From NCBI GenBank assembly GCA_946406115.1, contig OX291557.1, forward strand, positions 8,402,501-8,466,500: 64,000 nucleotides of DNA. Reading direction: 5' to 3'. This DNA is from Apoda limacodes (Eukaryota > Arthropoda > Insecta > Lepidoptera > Limacodidae). This document shows, one piece after another, positions 1-11,478 of the stretch. The position numbers and the translations under genes were made by a program. Every line of letters starts with the position of its first letter. Positions within the stretch are counted from its first letter, which is position 1. Under the pieces are notes generated by a model. That model had not been told where the DNA came from, searched no databases, and was given only the letters and a program-made list of their open reading frames with translations.

Positions 1-349
1 TTCCATACAAACTAGCAGAACTCAAAACATTTTTATCCAAGCAGACGTTTACTTTGGTTCAGAACGTTTTTTCTGCCGCAAAAAACTGGCAAAAACGCAT
101 TAAAGAATCAGTAATAATACGTACATATCCCTGTGCTTTGCTACGATCCAGACACACGTCATGACTTACTTCTTGCTAATTCCTTTAAATTTTCTTTGAT
201 CGCCTGAACGTGACGGACACGTGCAAGGGGAGGGTTTACCTTCTGTACATATTTTTTATTTCGTATTAAATGTATAATAAAGTAGGTAGTTTTAGTTGTT
301 GAACCTATGATCGTCATTTTTTAATTTAAAATATTTATTTCTGTTATAG

Positions 350-436
350 GAGGCTTTCGGCATGACCAAAGATGAATTTTCTGCGCTACCCGCATGGAAA
401 CAAACTAACATGAAAAAGGACGTTGGTCTGTTTTGA
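350..436 (+). CDS. Terminal exon of a villin-type headpiece protein (partial gene)
   Basis: A polypyrimidine tract and AG at 348-349 precede an open stretch of 28 codons ending in TGA (434-436). The peptide contains FGMTKDEF, LPAWKQTNMKK and a C-terminal GLF, the actin-binding core of the villin headpiece, in which the WK(Q/R)xxxKKxxxLF tail is the hallmark. The LP-WKQ-N-KK-GLF spelling is closer to villin than to dematin/abLIM types, which usually have ALWKRN. The headpiece binds F-actin; villin-family proteins cap, sever or bundle filaments. Upstream exons (gelsolin repeats or LIM domains) lie left of the window, so the exact paralogue (quail/villin-like versus another headpiece protein) cannot be decided. 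The exon begins at a codon boundary (phase 0). Confidence 0.85.
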   Translation, partial: EAFGMTKDEFSALPAWKQTNMKKDVGLF

Positions 437-3064
437 CCCATCGGCGATTACTCTTTCTGTGAATTAATTATCCATAGAACTTGTGTCCTGTATGGGAACG
501 GAGGGTTCCGTGGTTACGTCATAATTTAGAACGTGACACGTAGTGAGCGTATTGGATCCTCACTTAGAGTAGACGTTTTGTACGAAGGAAACTATTTCAT
601 ACTTTTCTACTGATCAAGGATTTGATAGTTAACGCTAAGGGCACGCTTTAAATTTTTATAGTAATCAATACAAAAGGGTAATTGACTATTTAATGCCAGT
701 CTAATTTGTGACCATCAAAAAATAGCTATTAAATGTGATAATTCATTCATTCATAATGAAAATGCAAGCCTCAATATAATTTTTTATTTTAACGCTGACG
801 AATTGTTTTTGCCGGCCTATTTTCTCAGTACACATTCAAAAGTACAAATGGTCAAATACCCTATTGTGGTTGTGTATAACTACTAACTATGTATTCACTA
901 CCGTGATATTTTCATATAACCGCTGTAGAATTATGAATAAGTAGTATTTACAGTGTTTTAATATGGATTTTGAAGTGGGAATTGTTCGGGAGACTTAATA
1001 ATTGTTTTTGTCAGATCCACGGTTAGATTAAGAGTTTTGTAAATAGTAGTATTATTTTGTATTTATTTTTTTGTTGAGACAGACATTAACAATTTTAACA
1101 AATAATAATTTTTGAATGGTTTGTAATCTAGTTTGTCCTTTTTTTTATTACAATTAAAAGTTCAAAGTGTCGTATCGTGGATATGACAAAATAACAATAA
1201 ATAAAATCTCTAAAAGTGATATATTTCGGATTTTAAGACAATGTTTGTAAACAAACAATGCGTTTACCAAAGATGGTTGTATTTTCTTGTAAAAATGTAT
1301 TTAAGTGGCTGTATTTTTTTTTTCATAAAAAAACAATATTTTTGCCTAAATCCGTCATTTCTGTACCTAATATTTTGCTTTTGATATATGAAAATTTTTA
1401 AATTTCTTACTAACGCATTGTTTGAGATATCTTGTGTTTTTTGTAAAGGAAATGTATCTGGTCATTGTATGGTTATCGCTTATAAATCGCTAGGTTTATA
1501 GACATCTTTCCATATATGCTTTAGGATAAGCGTGTATTCAACTATATTTTATTCGACAACTGTTTTTATATTTTTGTTGGTTTTAAAAAGCTATTGTTAG
1601 ATCTGTTTGATTGCTGTAGCGATCAGTGTAAATATTTTGTGATTCTAAATTATGCCGTCTTACATCTTAAGAATAAAGCACACGTGGTGTTCTTACCGTT
1701 AAAGTGATGAAGCTGCTTTTGGAGCAGTAAAGTGTAGCTACTTCCGTTAGTAAGATTTACACCTTTTGATCGAAATATGGTTGTCGAATAAAACGTAAAA
1801 TATTTTTGTAACGGTCAGAAATGTACTTAAAATGCTCAAAGTCAAAATAAAAATCCAAAAATATACGTAGTTTTAAAAACAGTTCTTTAAATTGTACCTC
1901 AAAGGAAACTATCATTACATTTTTTCGAATATTTCTGATCGCAATGTTGTTTTAAAATATATTTAAATGCATCACATATCTTCTTTACTAGTTAGCTACT
2001 TTTTAACACAGTTACAGTTAGGTGGACCACGTTAAACAATTGGATGTGATTAATATTTGAATTTTGTAATGTTTTGTTTTCGCTTTACAATGGACTGACG
2101 TCTTTAGCTATAATCGTTTGACCATAATATTCTTTTTTGACTTCTATATAATCTACACATTAAAAAAAATAAAAACTTTGTACTTTATTTTTAGTCGTTG
2201 TCGCCGATGTTTGTACAATTTTTGAGGATTATTTTTTATAAAAAAGAAAACTAGAAGTTATCGCTTATGTAATATTTTTGTAAATTACATTTTTGACAAT
2301 TTGTGTCTTTTTATGTAAATTGGTTTTGTGAACCGCCGAATGTGAGAATGTTACTGCCAATGAGTAGAAAATAAAATTAAAAACAAGTCATAACTATATT
2401 AATAAATAATTAATGTAACAATCCGTAATCTTGTATTGTTTCATATTTAGTAATGCATTTAAGGCCGAACTCTAGTTGTTATGACTCGTCTATATATCGG
2501 AGGCGCTACTTAAGACCGAGTTACATAGACTTGTCTAAAATTCAATATTTAATGTTTTGCTTTGGTTGTGTTACTTATTATTGTATTTGAGAATTTTATT
2601 TTGTATCATGATGGTGTAATAAAAATGATAAAATTATTTTATGTTTCTTTTAAGAAGTTTATATCAGCGTTACCTTTTAAGCCAGACGACCGTAAGCACT
2701 AAGATGGCAACCGAACTATTTCAACTGAAAAGTTACTGCTACTAAAGGGCACTGGATGGCCACGACCGTACACATTTTATCAAATACTTGTCATCTGGTT
2801 TGTGTGAAGTAGTGTTAGTTATCACGACCCTAGATAAGCCTGGCATCAGTCGTAGTCGGGCAAGTACATCGGAAAGCTCTTCACATAAATTCCCTATAGA
2901 GCGGATAATTTTTCTGAAAAATAGTTGTGTCCCCGTGACCTTCCATTTCGATGACAAAAATCGATGAGTTCATCACCAGCAAATTTTTTAATAAAGCAAC
3001 TGCCAAAATAGTTCAAAAATGATAATGGTCAGAAAAACACTGTTTTTCATACAAATCTTGAGTC
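437..3064 (+). other. Probable long 3'UTR of the headpiece gene, then intergenic DNA
   Basis: AT-rich sequence with no coding pattern I can support. AATAAA signals occur at 1196-1201, 1672-1677 and 1787-1792. The one at 1672 is followed by GT-rich sequence and is a reasonable poly(A) site, but the true 3' end cannot be fixed from sequence alone. The short open frame at 2742-2957 on the minus strand has no recognisable motif. Confidence 0.4.
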
Positions 3065-3067
3065 TTA

Positions 3068-3779
3068 GGCCCGGATTTATAGTCGTGGCTTAGCCAAAGT
3101 AACATTCTAAGACAGAGGCTTAGTAAGCGTAATGTAATTAAATGCAACAATGAACATAACTGAAGCCCGTTATAATAGTCGTTGCTTAGATAAAGTATTA
3201 CTTATTGCTAAGACATAGGCTTAACTTAAATAATGTAATAATAAACACTGCTTAGACACACACACGTTGCTAAGCATGCTCTTGTTCTTAGCTAAGCCTG
3301 AGTAACTCATTTCCTTTACTCAGGACAGTCTAAGCACGTAATGTGTTAAAAATAATAAAACATTGATTCAGATGCTCAAATATCTATGAATTATTTTTTC
3401 CTAGCTTCTAACTTCGACTTCTGGAAGGGTACTTTAGGCAAATGAAAGAGGTGCGAGGGGGTAGGGAAATAATTCTGGTACATAATTACCTATGGAATCG
3501 TCGCCGCGTTCGGTGCGCAAGTTAAAACTCGCACTCGACGACTCAACCGGTTTTTTGCTCTTTATAACATTGGATGCGCGCAGGAAAGATGACATACAGC
3601 GTTGTCGATAAACAAAAATAAATTGACATGACAAAAACATAGACTTTTAGGTAGGCGGTGTTTTTGAAAATCTGGTAAAATGACTAATAGCAGTAGTATG
3701 TATTGTATAGAATTCTCCAAGTAAGACTTTCAGAAGTATTACTTAGAACACTGCTTAGCAACGTCTATTAATCCGGGCC
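3068..3779. mobile_element. Harbinger-like non-autonomous DNA transposon (MITE), 712 bp
   Basis: The ends are inverted repeats: left GGCCCGGATTTATAGTCGT (from 3068), right, read on the other strand, GGCCCGGATTAATAGACGT (from 3779). Both are flanked by TTA (3065-3067 and 3780-3782), the trinucleotide target duplication typical of PIF/Harbinger. The interior has repeated GCTTAG/CTAAGC words and no transposase I can recognise. The open frame at 3434-3640 (minus) has no Harbinger nuclease motif. Confidence 0.75.
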
Positions 3780-3782
3780 TTA

Positions 3783-5531
3783 AAATCAAAAAGATATAAC
3801 GATAATAATAAGGATTTTTGTTATAAATACACTGAAAATGTGAAAGTAACATTGAAAGTAGGGTGAATGTTGGGAATCGGGTGAAAGGGACAATGCACAC
3901 CTTTATAACTAAGCAGTCAGAAAATGTTTAAGTGGCACGTTTAGCTAGCTGTTCATGAGTGTGTGTTGGTTCCAACACTGGTGTATGGGAGTGAATGTTG
4001 GCTTTGGCTTCGCTTGCCATAATTATTGTGAACTTTCGCTTAAAGCGATATTTCTCGAGATTAGCAATATGTTAAAAAAATATTAGCAATGTGTATTTTG
4101 GTGCCATTTACTACAATTTTTCATTAAACTTGCAACAGTCGTATTGCTGCATGCGCGTATTTTAACGAAAAACAGGACTATAGCAAACCAGGCATTAAAA
4201 CAGAATTAATGCTGAGGAAATGAAAGCATTGATAAGTATGTGTGGCTTGTCTCTAACATACAGAATAAAAAATAGTGTGATACGGCGTGTTGACACAACT
4301 TGTGACTGTCTGGAAAAGAAAGCCACTGGGAAAGCGGTCCACGAGACATAAACAGAAGACAATTTTGACTACAAATGACCAAATGACGTCACAACTACAG
4401 TCTTTGAACTTTAATCCACAGATAATAGTATATGTTAATCTAAAATAATCGAACGTAAACCAAACTCACTACAAACTACCACAGATCATAGCAAGGTATT
4501 TTGTTTTTGCCAATGACATGGTTCAAAACCTGAAAAACGTTAAAACACGATTATTGAACTTTTGTTCGATAAAAATATTTTCTAAACTGACGCCTTTTCA
4601 TAGTTTTTTTTTAAATTTTGGCAAACAAATCTTCAGAAATCTAAGTGCTATTAGTTTACAACTTTGCTAAAGCATAGCCTTGATAGTGCTACCTCGTGAT
4701 ATACCCTAAAAAAAGCATCTAGATGCGTTTTTTTATTTAAAAGCAGGTTTTCTTAGACATGTTTCATCAGAATCGGTTCAGCCGTTTTAAGATTATCAGT
4801 TCTTTTGTTAGCTGCAGTAGGGATCTTAGACGCATTGGTATTACCTTTACTCTCAGACATATGTCAAAAATTAGCACATTTACAACTAACGATTTAGTGT
4901 AAATGTGTAATTTAGGTTAACAACAGTTTAGATATTTATTTTATGTGGGCCAGCCCGTGCCGGGAGTGGAGCGAGCTCCGAACATCCCGACCGGTTACAA
5001 AAATCAGTTTATTGTGGTACATGAATGATGAATGAAAAGGAATTAATTCCCGGTACTGTACTAGAGTGTACTATTCCCTAAGCGTAATCGGTCTCGTTCT
5101 TTTTGGACATGTGCGAAAGCAAAGAAACAAACGATGGAAGAGAGAGAATGAAACAAATGCTTGGCGTAATCGTTCGATCACAGCGCTGGAAAGAATTTAC
5201 TAGAAGTAAATCTTGGTTGTTTTACAATGGACGCATGAGTGAAAGCGGGATGCGCGTCTGAACTATGACCGCGAAATCTAGGAAATGAAAGACCTAAGCG
5301 TTTCGTGCCTTGTATTAATTACAACTTTAAAGTACACAACATAAAATCTATTTCACGAATGAACAGTACAAGTGAATCTAGTACCTGAATTAATTCTGTC
5401 AGTAATGTTCATAGTTCATTGATACTTGTCGCTTGACGCTTATTAGCTGTTGTCTGTCACTCAAGTTACTGCATTCGTTATTTATATGTAGTGTTTAATG
5501 TATGTGCACGGTAATATGTATTTTAACTGTA

Positions 5532-5564
<33 letters not shown>

Positions 5565-6188
5565 TATGTGTGCTTAAATAAATTAATAAATAATGTCATA
5601 GTTGATTGATAATTGCTTCGGTGGCGGTACGTAGTACGTTTGGGCCTTTTTTGAAGATTTTTACTTTTGTATGTGTTAGGTTTAGACATTTAAAATAGCA
5701 CAAGATAGGCCTAAACAAAGCAACATTTGGCTCAGAAAATACTAATGACACTAAAAACGTTACTACAAAGTTAAATTTAGGGAACTGCGAAAATTATGGC
5801 AAATTAATTTTGTATGGTTAACTTATTTAACCTTAACAAGCTTTTCAAACTAAAAGCTCCTATACGTACACATATATCGAATCCACATTTTTATACACTT
5901 TTACTTTTTTACCGAGATTAATATTAAACACTCCTGGGACACACAGACAGACACCGAAGTCATACCAAGGGGTTCGTTTTTATCATTTTGGTTGGGAACC
6001 TAAACATAAGAAGCAAAATACCTACGTACGATGCTGTCGTGTTCGCTAATCGAGTCTTGTAATAGGATTATACAGACTGATATGAAAATTGACATGTTTT
6101 AGCTCATCCATATTACATAGTGTACTACTGAACTAATAGTACTAGAATACTGTACAAGTATATCTGTAAGAATGTACTAGTACGGAGC
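3783..6188. other. Non-coding stretch with an AT microsatellite
   Basis: No gene or known element recognised. A (TA)n microsatellite lies at about 5532-5558. A GC-rich patch at about 4945-4995 is not identifiable. Confidence 0.5.
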
Positions 6189-6302
6189 AATCAGTTTAGT
6201 GACTATAAGAACAAGCCTATCCCTCAGTGAGGGAACTTTCAGATATTAAGCTAAAAGAACAGATACTACTCTTTGATCTTAGCCAAAAGGCCGAGAAGCG
6301 AT
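6189..6302 (-). pseudogene. U2 snRNA copy, 3'-truncated (pseudogene or variant)
   Basis: Read from 6302 leftwards, the sequence begins ATCGCTTCTCGGCCTTTTGG and continues with the U2 branch-site recognition core GTAGTA, then the conserved TTAGCTTAATATCTGA region. A stem IIb equivalent follows (CCCTC-ACT-GAGGG, a perfect hairpin). Similarity stops after AAACTGATT; the Sm site expected there (ATTTTTGG in U2) is replaced by ATTGCTCC, and stems III/IV are absent. Loss of the Sm site and 3' half argues against a functional gene and fits a truncated retro-copy. Confidence 0.8.
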
Positions 6303-6689
6303 ACCGTGAATTAAAAATTCTGAGTTAGTGATCAAATTCTTCGAGATCTTAATAGCGCCGTATATTTTTAATGTTGTTTTATCCATCTATTACATATCTC
6401 ATGAACTTGTTGACATGCAATTACGGTCGCCTTCACGTAGTGTGCATAAACTCTAAGTTTAATATCTGAGGAAATGTTATCAATGAATGCGGCTGAAAGA
6501 AGATGGCATACAGCTAACGGTCCACCTGATGCTAAGCAGATGACTGCTATGAAGCAGCCTATGAAAGCTTGCAACAGTAGGTGCATTACTTAACTAAATA
6601 CATACTATTGATAATATGTTAAAAAACTGTATGCAGTCAGTCGTAATTGATAGCAGTAAATAAACCTCAACTAAGTTCCCGGTAGACAT

Positions 6690-7650
6690 CGGGGAGAGTC
6701 AGGGTAGGGCGTTGGGAAATCTGCAGTTTTCGTTACTAGTCAATGATCTGTCTTGCGCTATACAAGATGCTGAAATTCTAATGTACGCTGATGACATATC
6801 TGCCATAGTCGCTGCACCATCTAGATCTCGGTTAGAAATAAAAACTGCTGACGTTGAAAACCAACTCTCGCACTGGATATTAGTTAAAGGTTTATCACTA
6901 GATGTTTCAAAAACCGTAGTAATGTATTTCAATCTGTTGGGAAGACGCATAGCATATAATCCAATCAAACTAGACGACACAGAAGTAAAGCGGTGTAACA
7001 GCGAGAAATTTCTAGGATTTCACATAGACAGTGCGCTCCGATAGGACCTGCACGTGGATGGTGTGGTGACAAAGCTAGCACGTGCGTGCTACGCGCTGGG
7101 CCGTGAGGCGCGCACGTTGCCTTCCGACGCGGTGCGCTCCTGCTACTTTGCAACAGTGCACTCTATTCTGGAGTACGGGGTGGAGCTGTGGGGCAGATTG
7201 GCTCAGGTCGACTGAGTATTCAGAATGCAAAAACGTGTTGTACGCATTGTAGCCGGAGTCCCATGATGTTCACCTGCAAGGGAAATTTTTAAAAACTGAC
7301 AAATTTTGACAGTTACCTGTCAATACATATTTAATGTAGCTACTTTTATCAGGAGCAACATTAACAACTTCCAAACCCATTCAGAGGTCCACCACTGTAA
7401 TACTCGCTCTGCCCAGAACTTAGTGACTCCGTTACACACACTATCCAAGTATGTTAAATGTGTATATATAGGCGGTCCAGCTATATATAAGAAATTACCT
7501 CAGGCCATAAAAAAATCTAGCAGTTTGACATTGTTCAAGGCTAAGCTCAAGAAATGGTTATTGACCAAAACATTTTACAATTTTAATGAATTTGAAATAA
7601 ACAAAAATTTACATATAAATTGCATATATGTATTTTTAAATTGTTGACAT
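6690..7650 (+). mobile_element. Degenerate non-LTR retrotransposon, RT C-terminal part
   Basis: Translated segments show the reverse transcriptase region around the catalytic box (MYADD at about 6780-6797, preceded by FSLLVNDL), the thumb-like FLGFHID, then LARACYALGREARTLP and LEYGVELWG. Another frame (7306-7647) encodes the usual LINE tail, with HYNTR-like HCNTRSAQN and YNKLP-like YKKLPQAIK. Stops at 7042-7044 and near 7213 and 7265 break the frame. It is 5'-truncated near 6690. The clade is probably Jockey superfamily; no poly(A) tail is clear. Confidence 0.8.
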
Positions 7651-8080
7651 AGTATAGCAACTCATAATATTTTTAGCTTTTCTGACATTATGTTTATAAC
7701 CTACTTATTGTTCTGAGATCCTACCATATGTTGATGTTATATTGTATATTTTTGACATGTAATAATTATTATCAATAATTTTTTTATTCCTATTCTTAAA
7801 ACTGACTTAGCATATTAAAGATACTAACTGAAGATACTTTCTTTTGCTTTAGTATTAGATTTCCTTAAAGGCAGTAAATACTTACAAAGCGATTTAAAAT
7901 TACTCTGACTGTGTAGTACAAAAAGGGCTAAAATAGCAAAGTATAGAAAATGGGTTTTCTATTTCCGTGGAATGTGGCATTCAAATGGTTTTTTTTATAG
8001 AGCTAAAAATATTTTATTAATTGCTTGAATGAAGTCTTATAGTAATAAACAATGTTAAATAAATATATTAATTGTTGCAG

Positions 8081-9133
8081 GTGCCGGGAGTGGCTGCGGT
8101 TAGTGGGCAACCCTGAACTAGTATTTCTGCCAATTGAAAAACTTAACAAAAACAGATACATATGTAGAGAGCATTTTGAAAAAAAGTCTTTTAACAAAAA
8201 AAGAACTCGATTAAGGAAAACTGCAGTCCCGAAATTCAATTTGAAGTCTACTCCACTTACGGATGAACAACTACAAGAATTTCCCCAGCGTATGTGAAAT
8301 TATAAAAAAGGTGCCTAAATCTATAATATGCTAGGTCTGGTCTACTGATAATTTTAGCAATTATTATTATTATTATATTAAAAAACTTGCATCTTAGTAG
8401 AAATGAATGTACAAAAAAGAATTTCTGGTAAAATTTGAGAAAATTGAACATATTATTTAATAGAAAGTATATTGCGTAGTTCATTTTGTTGCTTCTTAAT
8501 TCAATTTATAATTTTAATTTTAGCAGAAATGAATCAGTTCAGATCGTGTCCTAGCAAGGCTTTACCACATCCCACACCGGAAGTGCAACATCGTCAGCGT
8601 GAGGCAGGTGAGATTGTCTTAGGATTGTTTATTGTCCAGCTACATAAATTGTACCCTTTGTCACTAGTTAATAATATATTACAACTTTGTTTTGTTTGTT
8701 TTTAGTGGATAAAAAGCTAGATGAGCCTGTGCCATCCACCAGCAAACTATACAGTATGCGAACACTAAATTGGAACATTTAAATGCCAAGATAGGTGAGA
8801 ATACATTATTTTGGTATGTTTTAAGGTTTGTATAAAAAACCCGAAAAAACTAAAAAGTAAAAAACAAGTCCTAAAATTGAAGATTCCCCGTGAATTTTTC
8901 TTAATGAATACCTACATAAACTAATATAATTAATGCTAATATGGACATGATTTTTATTTATTTTAAAGGTTTGGAGTCATCTAAACAGAGCACTGTGCCC
9001 ACCACAAGTAAGATAGTGCATGCTCATTCAAGACCAAAAAGAAAGTTGACTTTTTCTTCTGCAGGAGATGCTGTATCTGGCAATGAGGTTGATATATCTT
9101 CTACAAAGAAGCCAAGATTAGAAGAACTTGCAG
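8081..9133 (+). pseudogene. THAP-domain gene, four internal exons, one frameshift
   Basis: Four exons join through phase-1 GT-AG introns: 8081-8289, 8524-8607, 8706-8794 and 8969-9133. Exon one carries the second half of a THAP zinc finger: CREWLRL, then YICREHFEKKSF and RLRKTAVPKF, containing the C-x2-H pair and the AVP box. THAP domains are C2CH DNA-binding modules. Later exons give low-complexity Ser/Thr/Lys sequence, including a basic RPKRKL stretch. In the third exon the frame breaks at about 8766-8770 (CTAAATTGG) and hits TAA. One extra A restores both the reading (LEHLNAKI) and the phase into the last exon. The THAP N-terminal exon (C-x-C half) and the 3' end were not found. The gene is either decayed or carries an assembly indel. 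Confidence 0.7.
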
Positions 9134-9580
9134 GTATGTACAGCATTTTATAAAGCTATTTTACTTGCTGTATACTTTGACCTTTAAAGAGCTGTATCTT
9201 TTGAACTGTATCAAGTGATGGCTGAAATTTTCACAGAAAATGTATTATTTAAGCGGATTACCCAACAAATCAAAAAAAATTAAAATTAAAAGATTAACAT
9301 ATTATTAAGGTAGGATTCTATACATGAAACACATTTTCATTGTTTTTACTCTATAGTAAAAACTGTAATACATACAAACTTCAAAGTTGTAGTAATTATA
9401 GTGTAAGCTCTACAGTATAGCAACAAGTAATAAAGTGTGAGATGGGCTTTAGATAGTAGAATAATAAATTACCATATTATTTAAAATGCTATCTAGTAAA
9501 AACAGTCCAGATAATAGATATTATTAAAAGATACTTGTGGTCCCATTCTTATGGCATCAGCAGCCTTTGCTTATTGAAAG

Positions 9581-9636
9581 CGATATGTTAAGTTAAGCAA
9601 CGTCAAGCGTGGTCGGTAATTGAATGTGTGACCGCC
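9581..9636 (+). repeat. 5S rRNA-derived fragment
   Basis: Contains AGTTAAGCAACGTC, then a diverged GGTCGGTAATTGAATGTGTG and ACCGCC, matching the internal promoter half (boxes A to C) of 5S rRNA. Related fragments lie at 22801-22856, 60470-60522 and, more weakly, 48016-48052. All lead into a GCACACTTT-like motif, so they are probably one 5S-derived SINE-like family. Confidence 0.6.
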
Positions 9637-10056
9637 TAGCACACATTTTTTTTGTTGGTCAATTATTTGTTAGTAAGTACGGAACCCACGATGTGCGAGT
9701 CTGACTTGCACTTGACCAATTTTTTTTGCTCGCTACCCTAACTGAGAACTATGTGCGCGCCACTAAGCTCATGAAGCCGGCTTCCCATATTCCAACTCAT
9801 GCACCAGTATATTCATAAAGGTCCTACGCTACACTTTTTAATCAATAATATCGACAATAAGAATGTCGATAAATTACATCACTATTATATCGTCTTACTC
9901 CATCACTATCAGGCAATGTGCAGATTAAGCAACGTAAAGAAAATAAATAAATTTTGTCAGTGTTGGCAGTAGTGACTCCCAAAAACTACATACAAAAGGA
10001 GATTTTGTGCTTTTGTACTGAGTGCTGTCTCTTAAAAACGTTGATTATATGAGTAA

Positions 10057-10254
10057 TTATATTCTCTTTGATTGCTGCTGCAACAAACATGCACTAAGTT
10101 CCAGCCTTTCAGCTATCGGCTTCAGAAGAGAATTGGGGCTGCCCTGGAATCTGTGCAGCAGAGAGGCGACTCTTTTGCGCAAAATAGCAGGAAAGCTGTC
10201 TATTCGCGCTTCCGCCATCATTCCTGAAGCACTGCAGTGCCGATTTAAAGACAC
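10057..10254 (-). mobile_element. LINE ORF2 C-terminal remnant
   Basis: On the minus strand the frame reads a motif typical of the C-terminus of insect non-LTR polyproteins: SASGMMAEARIDSFPAILRK followed by RVASLLHRFQGSPNSLL. Only this short piece is recognisable; no RT domain is present nearby on this strand. Confidence 0.5.
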
Positions 10255-11478
10255 CTAAAACCGCAATGGAGGCAAAGCAAAGCTACTGATATAGTTCTAA
10301 TATTTTCTTGAAATAATTCCATAGGATGTTAAGGCAATGTAGCCTTAGAGCATGTTGCTGTAGCAGCCAACTAGCTGGCTGTGGTCATATAATCCCAGAG
10401 ACCACGACCAAAATCATGTATCATCGATTTACGGCCAAAATTTAGCATTTGTGCAGTAAGTATTCGTTTATCGAGCGTTTTATTAACTTAACGCTTTTTA
10501 CGCAAAACCATAATTACTTCTCCTGCTTGTGTTCGCACGTGAGTGCTGTTTACGTCGGGAGTTGTTTATCAAATTGTAAGCAAAAAAAAAAAAGAAAGCA
10601 CTCGTGCAAACGTGTCCCCACGCAGTGGAATCTTCATATAAAAAAAACATAACGCCAACAGTTGTGACAGTTTGATACACTAGACGCGGTCGGCGGGATT
10701 CCCGATTCGACTTTCGTGTTGTGCGGTCGTGTGCTAGAGCGTCAAGTGCTCTCAGTGTGCTCCGTGCAGTGGTGACTCAGCTGGTGCGCATTCCTGTGTG
10801 GTGTTTTGCCTCAGCGCTGACGACCTCGAATTGTTGTTTGGATTATTGCCCGCAATTCTTGGAAAATCGGCCTGAGTGTTGAGCGCTGCTCGGCAGTGTG
10901 TATTGGCTGGGAAATTGCTTCTCGGCCCGCTCTGAGTGTGTTTGCGCGCTTTTCAACGCGCCCATAACGCGAAGTTTATCGAAGCGATACTGTGTGTTTT
11001 TGTGCGTGAGTGTGTGTTCTCGTAGTCGCGGAACTACTACGCATAGCGGTGACCCTCGCTTTCCTCTTTGACTGTTACCGGTTCGCCCGGTCTGAGTCCG
11101 GCTTTGGGTTAAATCGCTAGTGTAGTATTTCCGCTTCAGCGGTTCGCCGCTCCGCGCATTCTCGCGTTTTAAGTATCGATTGCGTTTAGTTTGTAGAAAT
11201 CCAGTTCCGAGTGCTCAAGGGCTGGTGGGTGAGATCGTATAGGGAAAAGAGTTTCAGAGTTGCGATCTACCTATCGTTTCTTCTTCATAAACGTCTCGTT
11301 GCTGGGGGGAAACCTAACGGTGACAACGTAACCCTGGCCGTAGGAGTAGGAGTTAGGTACACACCAGTCAATCCGTAGCACTGCGGGGCGCCTGGCCACA
11401 CTTAGGTATTCTTGCTCCTCGCCAGCAATGGTGGGGAGTGACTAGGCACTCAAAACCTACACCTCGGCCACTCCCGCG

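Noticed and set aside
6712..7647. 110- and 113-codon frames that could be host genes
   Set aside because: Both are pieces of one degenerate LINE reverse transcriptase.
10022..10258. 78-codon plus-strand frame
   Set aside because: Antisense to a recognisable LINE C-terminus on the minus strand.
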